Shown here: positions 37,683 through 48,300 of the stretch, in pieces
Position numbering within the stretch: the stretch's first letter is position 1
How the letters are laid out: each line of letters begins with the position of its first letter
NCBI RefSeq assembly: GCF_005863245.1
Contig: NZ_VBUT01000002.1
Location: 372,001 to 436,000 of the forward strand
Direction: 5' to 3'
DNA: 64,000 nucleotides
DNA from: Nocardia cyriacigeorgica
Lineage (GTDB): Bacteria; Actinomycetota; Actinomycetes; Mycobacteriales; Mycobacteriaceae
Translations under genes and position numbers: made by a program
The notes under the pieces: model-generated
What the model was told of the DNA's origin: nothing
The model's database searches: none
What the model saw: only the letters and a program-made list of their open reading frames with translations

Positions 37683-40600
37683 ATGGCGGACGAGAATTCC
37701 AGTAGCAGCGCATATCCCCGCGTCGACCTCGGCGCCGGGCCGGGTGCGTCGTTCCCCGACCTGGAACGCGCCGTACTCGACGCCTGGGCCGCCGACGACA
37801 CCTTCCGCGCCAGCATCGAAAACCGCTCGCAGGCAGGCGAATCGGGCGAGGGCGAGTTCGTGTTCTACGATGGCCCGCCGTTTGCCAACGGTCTGCCACA
37901 TTACGGTCATTTGCTCACCGGATATGTGAAGGATCTGATCCCGCGTTTCCAGACAATGCGCGGTAAGCGCGTCGATCGGCGATTCGGCTGGGACTGTCAT
38001 GGACTTCCCGCGGAAATCGAGGCGGAAAAGCAGCTCGGTATCACGGACAAATCACAGATCGACGCGATGGGGCTCGCGGAATTCAATGCCGCGTGTAAAA
38101 CGTCGGTACTTCGGTATACCGGGGAATGGCGCGACTATGTCACCCGCCAGGCGCGCTGGGTGGACTTCGACAACGACTACAAGACCCTCGATCTCGACTT
38201 CATGGAGTCGGTCATGTGGGCGTTCAAGTCGCTCTACGACAAGGGCCTGATCTACCCGGGTTTCCGGGTGCTGCCCTACAGCTGGTACGAGCAGACCCCG
38301 CTGTCGAACCAGGAGACCCGGCTCGACGACGCCTACAAGATGCGCCAGGACCCGGCGGTCACCGTGGACATGGTGCTGACGGTGCCGGCCGGCCATCCGC
38401 TGCACGAACTCGACGGCGCCAACGCCCTGATCTGGACCACCACGCCGTGGACGCTGCCGTCCAACCTCGCGATCGCGGTGCATCCCGACGTGCGCTACGT
38501 GCATCTGCGCGGCGCCGACGGCAAACGCTATGTGCTGGCCGCCGAGCGGGTGTCGCACTACGCGCGGGAGTTCGGCGACGAGCCCGAGGTGCTCGCCGAG
38601 TACGACGGCGCCGCGCTGGTCGGACTGTCGTATCAGCCGCCGTTCGACTTCTTCCTCGGTCACCCCAACGCGCACCGGGTGCTGTCGGCCGATTACGTCA
38701 CCACCGATTCCGGTACCGGCGTCGTGCACCTGGCGCCCGCGTTCGGTGAAGAGGACATGGACGTCGCCACGGCCAACGGCATCACGATCGTGCAGCCGCT
38801 GGATCCGGGCGGCAAGTTCACCTCGATGGTGCCGCCGTACGAGGGCCTGATGGTCTTCGACGCCAACCCGGTGATCATCAAGGACCTCAAGGCGGCCGGA
38901 AAGCTGCTGCGGCACGAGACCATCGAGCACTCCTACCCGCACAGCTGGCGCTCGGGTCAGCCGCTGATCTACATGGCGGTGCCGTCGTGGTTCGTGGCGG
39001 TGACCCAGTTCCGTGACCGGATGGTCGAGCTGAACAAGCAGATCACCTGGGTGCCCGAGCACATCCGCGACGGCCAGTTCGGCAAGTGGCTCGAGGGTGC
39101 TCGGGACTGGAACATCAGCCGTAACCGCTACTGGGGCAGCCCGATCCCGGTGTGGGTCTCCGACGATCCGGCCTATCCGCGGGTGGACGTCTACGGTTCG
39201 CTCGATGAGCTCGAACGCGACTTCGGGGTGCGCCCGGCCGACCTGCACCGGCCGATGATCGATGAGCTCACCCGCCCGAACCCGGACGATCCGACCGGCA
39301 AGTCGACCATGCGCCGGGTGCCGGAGGTGCTCGACTGCTGGTTCGAGTCGGGCTCGATGCCCTACGCCCAGGTGCACTACCCGTTCGAGAACAAGGACTG
39401 GTTCGACAGCCACTTCCCCGGCGATTTCATCGTCGAGTACAACGGCCAGACCCGCGGCTGGTTCTACACCCTGCACGTGCTGGCCACCGCGCTGTTCGAC
39501 AGCCCGGCGTTCAAAACCGTTGCCGCGCACGGCATCGTGCTCGGCGACGACGGGCTGAAGATGAGCAAGTCCAAGGGCAACTACCCGGACGTGAAGGAGG
39601 TGTTCGACCGCGACGGCTCCGATGCGATGCGCTGGTTCCTGATGAGCTCGCCGATCCTGCGCGGCGGCAACCTCATCGTCACCGAGCGCGGCATCCGTGA
39701 GGGTGTGAGCCATGCGCTGCGCCCGCTGTGGAACGCGTGGACCTTCCTGCAGCTCTACGCCTCGAAACCGGGTGTGTGGCGCACGGATTCGGCGCATGTG
39801 CTCGACCGCTACATCCTGGCCAAGCTCGCGGTGACCAGGGACACGATCACCGAGGCGCTCGAGGTCTACGACATCGCCGGCGCCTGCGATGAGCTGCGCA
39901 CCTTCGCCGACGCGCTGACCAACTGGTATGTGCGCCGGTCGCGTTCGCGGTTCTGGGAAGAGGAGCGCGACGCCGTCGACACCCTGCACACCGTGCTGGA
40001 GGTGACCACCCGGCTGGCCGCGCCGCTGCTGCCGCTGATCACCGAGGTGATCTGGCGCGGGCTGACCGGCGGGCGTTCGGTGCATCTGACCGATTGGCCT
40101 ACCGCCGAGGAACTACCGCACGATCCGGAGCTGGTCGCGGCGATGGACGAGGCGCGCACGGTGTGCTCGACCGTGCTGAGCCTGCGCAAGGCGCAGAACC
40201 TGCGGGTGCGGCTGCCGCTGGCGGAGGTGACCATCGCCGCGGCCGATGCCGACCGGCTGGCGCCCTACGCCGACATCATCGCCGACGAGGTGAACGTCAA
40301 GAAGGTGGATCTCACCACCGATGTGGCCTCGCACGGCCGGTTCGAGCTGGTCGTCAATGCCCGGGCGGCTGGTCCGCGGCTGGGCAAGGACGTGCAGACG
40401 GTGATCAAGGCGGTCAAGGCCGGCGAGTGGTCCGAGACCGCCGACGGTGTGGTGAGCGCGGCGGGCATCGAGTTGCTGCCCGAGGAGTACACCCAGCGCC
40501 TGGTGGCGGCCGAACCGGAGTCCACCGCCGCGCTGCCCGGCAATGCCGGTCTGGTGGTGCTGAACTCGGTGGTGACCGAGGAACTGGAGGCCGAGGGCTG

Positions 40601-40832
40601 GGCCCGCGACCTCATTCGCGATCTCCAGGAGACCCGCAAGTCGCTGGGGCTGGATGTCTCCGACCGGATCACGGTGGTGCTCGAGGTGCCCGAGGAGCGG
40701 CAGGCGTGGGCGCGGACCCACCGGGACCTGATCGCCGGCGAAATCCTGGCTACCGAGCTGAGCTTCGGTGCGGCCGGTGCGGCGGCGGCCGAATTGGTCG
40801 GCGGGGTGCGCGCGGCGGTCGCCAAGGTGTGA
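37683..40832 (+). CDS. ileS: Isoleucine-tRNA ligase (IleRS2, eukaryote-like type)
   Basis: A 1049-residue class I synthetase. HIGH is present as HYGH within [20 protein letters not shown], and KMSKS within [14 protein letters not shown] near residue 620. The editing domain lies between ([24 protein letters not shown]). The length and the [20 protein letters not shown] motif fit the IleRS2 type that is often naturally mupirocin-tolerant. ATG 37683 follows GAGGAG. Codon use around 37860-38130 is noticeably less GC-rich than the rest of the gene. Confidence 0.97.
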   Translation: MADENSSSSAYPRVDLGAGPGASFPDLERAVLDAWAADDTFRASIENRSQAGESGEGEFVFYDGPPFANGLPHYGHLLTGYVKDLIPRFQTMRGKRVDRRFGWDCHGLPAEIEAEKQLGITDKSQIDAMGLAEFNAACKTSVLRYTGEWRDYVTRQARWVDFDNDYKTLDLDFMESVMWAFKSLYDKGLIYPGFRVLPYSWYEQTPLSNQETRLDDAYKMRQDPAVTVDMVLTVPAGHPLHELDGANALIWTTTPWTLPSNLAIAVHPDVRYVHLRGADGKRYVLAAERVSHYAREFGDEPEVLAEYDGAALVGLSYQPPFDFFLGHPNAHRVLSADYVTTDSGTGVVHLAPAFGEEDMDVATANGITIVQPLDPGGKFTSMVPPYEGLMVFDANPVIIKDLKAAGKLLRHETIEHSYPHSWRSGQPLIYMAVPSWFVAVTQFRDRMVELNKQITWVPEHIRDGQFGKWLEGARDWNISRNRYWGSPIPVWVSDDPAYPRVDVYGSLDELERDFGVRPADLHRPMIDELTRPNPDDPTGKSTMRRVPEVLDCWFESGSMPYAQVHYPFENKDWFDSHFPGDFIVEYNGQTRGWFYTLHVLATALFDSPAFKTVAAHGIVLGDDGLKMSKSKGNYPDVKEVFDRDGSDAMRWFLMSSPILRGGNLIVTERGIREGVSHALRPLWNAWTFLQLYASKPGVWRTDSAHVLDRYILAKLAVTRDTITEALEVYDIAGACDELRTFADALTNWYVRRSRSRFWEEERDAVDTLHTVLEVTTRLAAPLLPLITEVIWRGLTGGRSVHLTDWPTAEELPHDPELVAAMDEARTVCSTVLSLRKAQNLRVRLPLAEVTIAAADADRLAPYADIIADEVNVKKVDLTTDVASHGRFELVVNARAAGPRLGKDVQTVIKAVKAGEWSETADGVVSAAGIELLPEEYTQRLVAAEPESTAALPGNAGLVVLNSVVTEELEAEGWARDLIRDLQETRKSLGLDVSDRITVVLEVPEERQAWARTHRDLIAGEILATELSFGAAGAAAAELVGGVRAAVAKV

Positions 40833-40838
40833 GACCGG

Positions 40839-40876
40839 CCGGTGTGGGTGGGGGCGTGGACCCTCGCCCACACCGG
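40839..40876 (+). terminator. Hairpin terminator after ileS
   Basis: CCGGTGTGGG (40839-40848) pairs perfectly with CCCACACCGG (40867-40876), with further G/C pairing inside the loop, 7 bp after the ileS stop. TTGT follows. Confidence 0.7.
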
Positions 40877-41041
40877 TTGTCGTGCGGTCGATTCGCGACC
40901 CATCTCCGCTGGCTGAGGGTGTGGATGCGAGGGCGAGGAGCGCGCGATAACCCCGTCGGGGTGCGCAGGTGTCGTGTCGACGCGCCCGCGGGGGCGATTC
41001 CAGCGCGATCGCGGTTCGGGTGACCCGCCGCGCCGGTTGAT

Positions 41042-41057
41042 TGTGATGCAAATCACA
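41042..41057. promoter_or_regulatory. CRP/GlxR-type binding site
   Basis: TGTGA-TGCAAA-TCACA is a perfect match to the TGTGA-N6-TCACA consensus of CRP-family regulators (Crp in mycobacteria, GlxR in corynebacteria). It lies 176 bp upstream of the NlpC/P60 start, suggesting cAMP-linked control of a wall hydrolase. Confidence 0.72.
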
Positions 41058-41232
41058 TACGGGGGATTTGCTGAACCCACCGTGCCCACATATCCGGAGC
41101 GGCACAATCAGGGCTGTTGCTGCTGGGGCTGAAGTTCCTGCCGGTGCCGCAGTGACTATCGGTACGGATTGTTCTACCTGATACGCGTCCCGGTGGACGG
41201 CTCGTCGGCCGGGCCGACCGAAGGGCGAGCAC

Positions 41233-41778
41233 GTGACGAGAACCCCGCTGCGCCGGATCATCACCGGCTTCTGCTTCGCCGCCCTCGCGGCATTCACCCT
41301 GGCCGCGCCCGCCGTGGCAGCCCCCGATACCGGCAGCTCCTCCGGCAGCGGCGGCTCCGGATCGTCCTCGGGTTCCGGATCGGGTTCGGGCTCGGGAAGT
41401 TCCAGCGGCTCGGCTGCGCTGCCGCTGCCGAGCCCGGCCGGGCTCGGCGCGCTGGCCGCCGCCGTCACCCAGACCGGCAAACCCTACGAATGGGGCAGTG
41501 AGGGGCCGCATTCGTGGGACTGCTCGGCGCTGGTCCAGTGGGCCTACGCGCAGGTCGGGGTGCGGCTGCCGCGCACCACCTGGGAACAGGCCGAGGTGGG
41601 TGCCGAGGTCCCGCGCTATGCTCTCTCACCCGGCGATGTGGTGATCCTCAACGCCGACGCCTCGCACGTCGGCATCTACGCGGGCTTCGGCCAGATCTTC
41701 AACGCCTACGGACGCGGTGTGCCGGTCGGGCTCGCACCGTTGAGCCAGTTCGAGATCTACTCGATCCGGCGGTTCTGA
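41233..41778 (+). CDS. Secreted NlpC/P60 family peptidoglycan hydrolase
   Basis: A 181-residue protein with a Sec signal peptide (TGFCFAALAAFTLAAPAVAA, cleavage after AVAA), a Gly/Ser linker (about 35-58), and an NlpC/P60 domain. The catalytic Cys is in HSWDCSALVQWAY and the catalytic His in ASHVGIYAG, with a third polar residue near IFNAYGRG. Such enzymes cleave the D-Glu-mDAP bond, in line with the MurE type here. GTG 41233 starts the frame. Its stop is 1 bp from the stop of the convergent galU, with no terminator between. Confidence 0.92.
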   Translation: MTRTPLRRIITGFCFAALAAFTLAAPAVAAPDTGSSSGSGGSGSSSGSGSGSGSGSSSGSAALPLPSPAGLGALAAAVTQTGKPYEWGSEGPHSWDCSALVQWAYAQVGVRLPRTTWEQAEVGAEVPRYALSPGDVVILNADASHVGIYAGFGQIFNAYGRGVPVGLAPLSQFEIYSIRRF

Positions 41779-41779
41779 C

Positions 41780-42655
41780 TCAGTCGATCAGCTGCCGCAA
41801 TCGCGGGCCGTAATCGGGGTGGGCCAGCGCCGTGGCGAACTGGGCGACCAGGTAGTCGGCCGGGTTGCCGGTGTCGTACCAGCGGCCCTTGATGACCTGG
41901 CCGTACACCGCGTGCCCGGCGGCGAAGGCATTGATGGCGTCGGTGAGGTAGACCTCGCCGGTGCGGTGGGTGTACCAGCGCTCGGTCTGCTTGCGCAGCT
42001 CCTCGATGATGCCCGGCGTCACCACGTAGCCACCGATCGCCGCGTACGCCGACGGGGCGTCCTCCGGCTTCGGCTTCTCCATCAGCCCCGAGATGCGCAG
42101 CAGCCCGTTGTCGAGGTCCTCGTGCACCATCGGCACGCCGTAGCGCTGCGATTCGTTCGGATCCATCGGCATCAGCGCCAGCACCGGGCAGCCGGTGGTC
42201 TCGTAGGCGGTGATCAGCTGCTGGGCGCGCGGGGTCTCGGCGACGAAGACGTCGTCGGGCCACAGCACCAGCATGGGCTCGTCGCCGAGGGCACGGGCGG
42301 CGTTGAGCACCGGGGTGCCGTTGCCATAGGGGCCGTGCTGGTCCAGGTAGGTGATGTGGCCGGCCCGCGACAGCTCGCCGACCTCCTCGACGGCGTCGGC
42401 GTAGGCGGTCTTGCCGTCGGCACGCAGCTGGGCCACCAGCGCCGGGTTGGGCCGGAAGTGGTCCTGGATCAGCGATTTACCGCCGCTGACGACGATGGTG
42501 ATATCGGTGATCCCGGAGGCGACCAGTTCGCGCACCGTGTGCTCGATCACCGGCTTGTCGCCGACCGGAAGCATCTCCTTGGGGATCGCCTTGGTCAGCG
42601 GCAGCAGGCGGGAACCGATACCGGCGGCGGGAATCACAGCCTTGCGGATCATCAT
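41780..42655 (-). CDS. galU: UTP-glucose-1-phosphate uridylyltransferase GalU
   Basis: A 291-residue nucleotidyltransferase: KAVIPAAGIGSRLLPLTKAIPKEMLPV (nucleotide loop), KPVIEHTVRELVASGI, MLVLWPDDVF, and VYLTDAINAFA near the C-terminus, with GRWYDTGNPADYL. It makes UDP-glucose, the precursor of UDP-galactose for arabinogalactan and of trehalose and glycolipids. Two adjacent ATGs (42655 and 42652) could start it; the ribosome site is weak. Confidence 0.95.
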   Translation of the reverse strand: MMIRKAVIPAAGIGSRLLPLTKAIPKEMLPVGDKPVIEHTVRELVASGITDITIVVSGGKSLIQDHFRPNPALVAQLRADGKTAYADAVEEVGELSRAGHITYLDQHGPYGNGTPVLNAARALGDEPMLVLWPDDVFVAETPRAQQLITAYETTGCPVLALMPMDPNESQRYGVPMVHEDLDNGLLRISGLMEKPKPEDAPSAYAAIGGYVVTPGIIEELRKQTERWYTHRTGEVYLTDAINAFAAGHAVYGQVIKGRWYDTGNPADYLVAQFATALAHPDYGPRLRQLID

Positions 42656-43063
42656 GGACCGATCATCACATATCCGGCGCGGCCCCGAGTCCGATCCCCG
42701 GGCCGGACCGGCGGTTCATCGGTGCCGGAGCCGAGATGATCATGGCAGGTCAGGATGGTCGCGGCGGTAGCTGGGCGCGGGAGGAACCCGCAGGCAAACC
42801 GGCAGCGACGAACAGGCATCCGGGCATCGCCGGGGCCGGCGGTGTGCGATGGCGCCCAAGTTGTCGGTGCGCGCGCGTAGATTCCTGCCCATGTGCGCCA
42901 GTCCTGGGACCGTCACCGCGTATGGCGTCCTTGACGGGGCGGTGCGCGGCACAGCGGCCGGGTGCCGGCCGCTGGATGCCGGGCCGTCGCGGGCAGGCCG
43001 GGGTGTGCCCGAGAGGTCTACCGATGCCGACGACCGGTCGACCCGGGTGCACTCGTGATCGGC
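42656..43063 (+). other. 408-bp intergenic region between galU and dinB
   Basis: This divergent region should hold the galU and dinB promoters. I see no gene, no RNA signature and no mycobacterial SOS box (TCGAAC-type palindrome) in it. Confidence 0.6.
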
Positions 43064-44641
43064 ATGCCCGGGACGGCTTCCGGCCCTTCCCAGCCACCCG
43101 CCGGCGACCAGATGGTGAGCCGGCAGCATCCGGCGGCCGCGGCCGACCACGCCGCCGCCACTTCCCGCCGCTGGGTACTGCACATCGACATGGATGCCTT
43201 CTTCGCCTCCTGTGAACAACTGACCCGGCCGACCTTGCGCGGCAGGCCGGTGCTCGTCGGCGGCACCGGCGGACGCGGCGTGGTCGCCGGAGCCAGCTAC
43301 GAAGCGCGGGTGTACGGGGCGCGGTCGGCGATGCCGATGCATCAGGCCCGGCGGCTGGTCGGGGTGACGGCGGTGGTGGTGCCGCCGCGCGGCGCCGTCT
43401 ACGGCGTGATGAGCGGGCGGGTCTTCGATGCGCTGCGCAGCCGTATCCCGGTGCTCGAGACATTGTCGTTCGACGAGGCGTTCGGTGAGCCCGCCGAACT
43501 GGTGGGCGCCTCCGTGGCGCAGGTGCACGAGTTCTGCGCCGAGCTGCGGGCGCTGGTGCGCGACCGCACCGGGCTGATCGCCTCGGTCGGCGCCGGTACC
43601 GGCAAACAGCTCGCCAAGATCGCCTCCGGCCTGGCCAAACCCGATGGGATCCGGGTGGTCTCGCCCGCCGAACAACAGCAGCTGCTCGCCACGCTGCCGG
43701 TGCGCAAACTGTGGGGGATCGGCCCGGTGGCCGATGCGAAACTGCGTTCGCTCGGCATCGAGACCGTCGGCGCGTTCGCCGCGCTGCCGGAACAGGAGGC
43801 GGTGTCGATTCTGGGCAGCAGCGTCGGTGCCGCGCTGCACCGGCTGGCGCGCGGCATCGACGACCGGCCCGTCAGCGAGCGGGCCGAGGCCAAGCAGATC
43901 AGCGCCGAGACCACCGTCGAACACGACATCGTCACCCTGGACCGGTTGCGTCTGGCCATCGACGATATGGCCGCGTCCGCGCATCGCCGCCTGGCCCGTG
44001 ACGGTCGCGCCGCCCGCACCGTGGTGCTCAAGCTCAAGAAGTCCGATATGAGCATCGTCACCCGATCGTTCACCCTGCCCTACGCCACCGAGGACCTGGC
44101 CACCCTCACCGCCGCCGCCCAGCGCTCGGCCATCGATCCGCAGGAACTCGGCCCTATCCGCCTGGTCGGCGTCGGGTACGCGGGGTTGTCGGATGTGCGT
44201 CAGGAGTCGCTGTTCCCGGAGCTGGACCGGATGCCGGAGCCGGCCGCGATGGGCAGGCACGACGAGACGGAGATCGACGAACCGGTGTTCACCGCCGCGG
44301 GCCCGGGCCGCACCGCTGGTGCCGGGCAGGCGCCCTCGGCGGACGCGGATACCGGGCCGGTTTCCCCGCATCTCCCGATCACCGGCGCGACGCCTGATGG
44401 CCCAGCAGCCACCGGCGAGAGTGTGATCGGCGAAGGTGCGTCGGCGCAGCCCCGGGCGCACTGGCATCCCGGAACCGACGTCCACCACCCCGAGTTCGGC
44501 CACGGCTGGGTGCAGGGCGCCGGGCAGGGCCGGGTGACGGTGCGGTTCGAGACCCGCTCGACGGGGCCGGGTCCGGCGCGTACCTTCGCGGCAGACGATC
44601 CCGCGCTGTCGCGGGCCGACCCGCTGGGCAGTCTGGACTGA
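43064..44641 (+). CDS. dinB: DNA polymerase IV (DinB, Y-family) with C-terminal Tudor-like extension
   Basis: A 525-residue polymerase. The catalytic residues are in [15 protein letters not shown] (Asp) and [10 protein letters not shown] (Asp-Glu). The thumb and little-finger domains follow ([43 protein letters not shown]). QESLF near residue 387 is a beta-clamp-binding motif. Beyond the usual end at ~390 there is a 135-residue extension ending in [17 protein letters not shown] with VTVRFET, resembling the Tudor-like tail of UvrD/PcrA helicases. Start uncertain: ATG 43064 chosen; ATG 43112 also possible, neither with a clear ribosome site. Confidence 0.93.
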   Translation: MPGTASGPSQPPAGDQMVSRQHPAAAADHAAATSRRWVLHIDMDAFFASCEQLTRPTLRGRPVLVGGTGGRGVVAGASYEARVYGARSAMPMHQARRLVGVTAVVVPPRGAVYGVMSGRVFDALRSRIPVLETLSFDEAFGEPAELVGASVAQVHEFCAELRALVRDRTGLIASVGAGTGKQLAKIASGLAKPDGIRVVSPAEQQQLLATLPVRKLWGIGPVADAKLRSLGIETVGAFAALPEQEAVSILGSSVGAALHRLARGIDDRPVSERAEAKQISAETTVEHDIVTLDRLRLAIDDMAASAHRRLARDGRAARTVVLKLKKSDMSIVTRSFTLPYATEDLATLTAAAQRSAIDPQELGPIRLVGVGYAGLSDVRQESLFPELDRMPEPAAMGRHDETEIDEPVFTAAGPGRTAGAGQAPSADADTGPVSPHLPITGATPDGPAATGESVIGEGASAQPRAHWHPGTDVHHPEFGHGWVQGAGQGRVTVRFETRSTGPGPARTFAADDPALSRADPLGSLD

Positions 44642-44758
44642 CGGGTTCGCGCCCGACCGACCGGCGGGTAGCCTTGGTAACTCGTGCAGCGTCGCCGGTC
44701 GGGCGGGGCTGCCGTAGTGCCAACGACACAACCTCACTCGAACGCAAAGGACGAGCAG

Positions 44759-45268
44759 TTGAAGCTTCGTAAGACCGGACGCATCGCCATCGCGGGCCTG
44801 GCCGTGGCCGCCGCGCTGACCATGACCGCGTGTGGTGGCGACGACAAGGAATCGGACAAGCCGGCCAAGTCGACCACCACCAGCCAGTCGACGACCGCCG
44901 ACGCCGCCGACCCGAATGTGCCGCCGGTCCCCACCGCCGACGAGCTCAACCAGCAGCTGCAGCGCGCGCTCGACCCGAATGTGCCCAACGAAGAGAAGCT
45001 GCAGTGGATCCAGGGAGCCGAGGCGGATCCGAATCTGCCGACGACGCTGACGCAGGCCTACCAGCAGTCCGGCGCCTCCATCCAGGTGGTCAGCGTGACG
45101 CCGTTGGGCGACACGATCAGCGCCACCACGAACTTCGTGATCAACGGTCAGACGAACGAGGTCACGGTCCCGTTCGTCGCCGAGGACGGCAAGTGGAAGG
45201 TCCAGCAGCAGTGGGCCTGCGACATGCTCACGGCGGCCAGCCTGCAGTCGGCGGCCTGCCCGGCCTGA
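44759..45268 (+). CDS. MTB12-like low-molecular-weight antigen, lipoprotein
   Basis: A 169-residue protein with a lipoprotein signal (KLRKTGRIAIAGLAVAAALTMTAC, lipobox MTAC), a Ser/Thr/Asp-rich linker, and a C-terminal domain with VPTADELNQQLQRALDPNVPNEEKLQWIQG and a final AEDGKWKVQQQWACDML. This matches the MTB12/CFP-2 antigen family. The function is unknown; it is surface exposed. The start is TTG 44759, with AAGGACGA 6 nt upstream. It is followed by a strong terminator. Confidence 0.82.
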   Translation: MKLRKTGRIAIAGLAVAAALTMTACGGDDKESDKPAKSTTTSQSTTADAADPNVPPVPTADELNQQLQRALDPNVPNEEKLQWIQGAEADPNLPTTLTQAYQQSGASIQVVSVTPLGDTISATTNFVINGQTNEVTVPFVAEDGKWKVQQQWACDMLTAASLQSAACPA

Positions 45269-45292
45269 TCGGCTCGCACAGCTGAACGACCG

Positions 45293-45329
45293 GTAACGGC
45301 CGATGCCCGCCACGGGCATCGGCCGTTAC
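45293..45329 (+). terminator. Hairpin terminator after the MTB12-like gene
   Basis: A perfect 17-bp stem (45293-45309 with 45313-45329) and 3-nt loop lies 25 bp after the stop and is followed by TCGTCT. Confidence 0.8.
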
Positions 45330-45385
45330 TCGTCTGCGCACCGACGCCCCGATCGGCGCCGGCCCGGTCACACCGCCCTACCCGC

Positions 45386-45399
45386 TAGTATCGGGCTCC
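45386..45399 (+). promoter_or_regulatory. -10 hexamer giving a leaderless emb transcript
   Basis: TAGTAT (45386-45391) lies 8 nt before the GTG start of the arabinosyltransferase, which has no ribosome site. The transcript is probably leaderless. Confidence 0.5.
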
Positions 45400-48300
45400 G
45401 TGGCTGACACGATGGTGTGGGCGGGCGAACGGCCCGGCGAGACAACCGAACCCCGTCCGGCACCCGTCGATCGTGGTGGCTGGGCGCGGCCGGTGGCCAT
45501 CGTCGCCGCACTCGTCGGCGCGCTGTGCGCCCTCGCGGTGCCGTTTCTTCCGGTGCGCATGGATGCCGCCACGATCAGCTGGCCGCAGGACGACGCGGCC
45601 CGCAGCGTCGCCGCCCCGCTGGTGTCGTATGCGCCGATCGGGCTGACCGCCGAGGTGCCGTGCGCGGCGATCTCGCAGCTGGCCGGTTCCGGCGGCGTGG
45701 TGTTCTCGACCATCCCGCGCCAGTCGGCCGATATGGAGCGCTACGGCTTCGTGGTCAAGGTCGTCGCCGATACCCCGGAGCGTCCCGGCCGGGTGGACGC
45801 GGTGTCACGCAACACGCTGGTGTGGTCGGCGCCGCTGGATCAGGTGCGCGATCAGGGCTGTGCCCTGGCGATCGACGTCTCGACCACCCGCGCGGCGGTC
45901 TCGGTAACCGGCGCCGGGCCGGCGGGCGCGGTCACCGAACGCGATCTGCGTCCGCAGGTGGTCGGTGTGTTCAGCGATCTCGCCGGTGCGGTGCCCGGCG
46001 GGATGCGCGTCGATATCGAGGTCGATTCGCGCTATTCCACCTCGCCGACGCCGATCAAGCTCGTCGTCATCGCGCTCGCCGTGCTGGCCACGCTGGTCTC
46101 GCTGGTGGCGCTGTATCGGCTGGACCGGCTCGACGGCCGCCGCGCGCGCCGTTTCCTGCCTTCGCGCTGGTGGCGGTTGACGCCGGTCGACTGGGTGGTG
46201 TTCGCGACGCTGCTGGTGTGGCACTTCATCGGCGCCAACACCTCCGATGACGGCTACATCCTCGGCATGGCGCGCGGTGCGCAGAGCTCGGGCTACATGT
46301 CGAACTACTACCGCTGGTTCTCCGTCGACGAGGCGCCGTTCTACACCCCCTACACCGACGTCATCGGCTGGATGACACACCTGTCGGTGGCCAGCGCGTG
46401 GGTGCGGTTGCCGGTGCTGCTGTCGGCGCTGGTGTGCTGGTGGGTGATCAGCCGCGAGGTGATTCCGCGCCTGGGCGCCGGTGTGCGTGACAGCAGGATC
46501 GCGGTGTGGACTTCGGCGCTGGTGTTCCTGGCGTTCTGGCTGCCCTACAACAACGGCCTGCGCGCGGAGTTCGTGGTGGCCACCGGCGTGATCCTGACCT
46601 GGGTGTCGGTCGAGCGCGCCATCGCCACCCGGCGGCTGCTGCCCGCGGCGCTGGCGATTCTCATCGCCGCGATGACGTTGACCGCCGCGCCGTCGGGGGT
46701 GATCTGTGTGGCCGCGCTGATCGCCGGGGCGCGCACCGTGACCGCGGTGATCGTGCATCGCGCCAAGACCGTCGGCTACCTGGCGCAGCTGTTGCCGTTG
46801 TTCGCGGTGGGCGTGCTGGTGCTGACGGTGATCTTCGCCGATCGCAGCTTCAGCGCGTTCACCGAGATGCTGTACGTGCATGACCGGATCGGTCCCGGTG
46901 AATCCTGGTTCTTCGAATACCTGCGCTACCAGTACCTGATCCAGCCCAGCGGCGACGGCTGGCTGACGCGCCGGTTCGGTGTGTTCCTGATGTTCTTGTG
47001 CCTGCTGGTGTGCGTGGTCACGATGCTGCGCCGCGGCGGCCACATCCCCGGTACCGCGGCGGGGCCGTCGCGGCGCATCATCGGCATCACCTTCGGCGCC
47101 ATGGTGCTGATGATGTTCGCGCCGACCAAGTGGAACCATCAGTTCGGCGTGTTCGCCGGGCTGGCCGCGTGTGCCGCCGCATTGGCCGCGGTCGCGGTGA
47201 GCGCGAAGGTGATGCGCCCGGTGCGCAACCGGGCCCTGTTCGCGGCCGCGGTCTTCTTCACCCTGGCGATGAGTTTCGTTGCCGCCAACGGCTATTGGTA
47301 CGTCTCGTCGTGGGGGATCCCGTGGTGGGACAAGCCGCCGTCGTTCGCCGGCTTCGGGTTCTCGACGTTCATGATGGGCCTGACGGTGCTCGCGCTGGCG
47401 GTGGCCGCGTGGTTCCACATCCGTCCCGGCACCGAGCCCGCACCCGGGTCGGCGGCCGGGCGCCTCGCGCGCACACCGGTGCTGATGATCGTGGCGGCCG
47501 CCATGGTGGTGTTCGAGGTGGCCTCCTTCGCCAAGGCCACGGTCTCCCAGTACCCGGCCTACTCGCTGGCGAAATCGAATATCGCCGCGACCTTCTCCGA
47601 TGGCTGCGGCCTGGCCGACGACGTACTGGTCGAGCCGGATCCGAACGCCTCGATGCTGCGCCCGCTGTCCGGTGATTCCGCCGCCGCGCTGGCGGGCACC
47701 GAATCGACCGGGTTCACGCCCAACGGTGTTGCCCCCGTGCTGGTGTCGGAGGAGCTGGAAACCAGTACCGGACGGGCCAATACGGTGTCGTCGGACCCGG
47801 ACGAGATCCGTGACGCGGCGGCCTCGGCCGGTTCGACCTCGGACACCTCGACCGGTCGCGGCGTGAACGGCAGCAGCGTGCCACTGCCGTTCGGGCTGGA
47901 CCCGGCCACCACGCCGGTGCTCGGCACCTACAGCCCGGACGAGCAGGTTCCGGCAGCCCTCACCACCGACTGGTATCGGCTACCCGACGCGGTGGACGGC
48001 AGCCGCGGCGACATCATCGCCATCGCGGTCGCGGGCCGGATCCGATCGGTCGACGCCGACGGGATCGAACGTCCCGGCCAGCGGCTCGAACTCGAATACG
48101 GCAGCAGGCAACCCGACGGCAGCGTCGCCCCGCGCGGGATGATCCTGCCGCTGGATATCGGCCCGGCACCGGTGTGGCGCAATCTGCGCGTCCCGCTGGA
48201 CCAGCTGCCCGGCGACGCCGATGTGGTGCGCCTGGTCGCCGAGGACAAGGATCTCGGCGCGGATCAGTGGCTGGCCGTCACCCCGCCGCGCGTTCCGCGG

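Larger units (their letters stand above)
40833..41232 (+). other. 400-bp intergenic region between ileS and the NlpC/P60 gene
   Basis: It contains the ileS terminator (40839-40876), a CRP/GlxR-type palindrome (41042-41057), and otherwise no gene that I can support. The leader of the downstream gene after the palindrome is about 175 nt long; I looked for a cyclic-di-AMP riboswitch in it and did not find one. Confidence 0.7.

Noticed and set aside
38052..40085. A 677-codon open frame on the minus strand
   Set aside because: It is antisense to ileS and its translation is low-complexity His/Arg/Val-rich without any family motif.
41058..41232. A cyclic-di-AMP (ydaO) riboswitch before the NlpC/P60 gene
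   Set aside because: Such switches are common before wall hydrolases in actinobacteria, but I could not find the conserved core; only the CRP-type palindrome is supported.
42656..43063. An SOS (LexA) box upstream of dinB
   Set aside because: No TCGAAC-type palindrome is seen in this region, so damage induction is not claimed.
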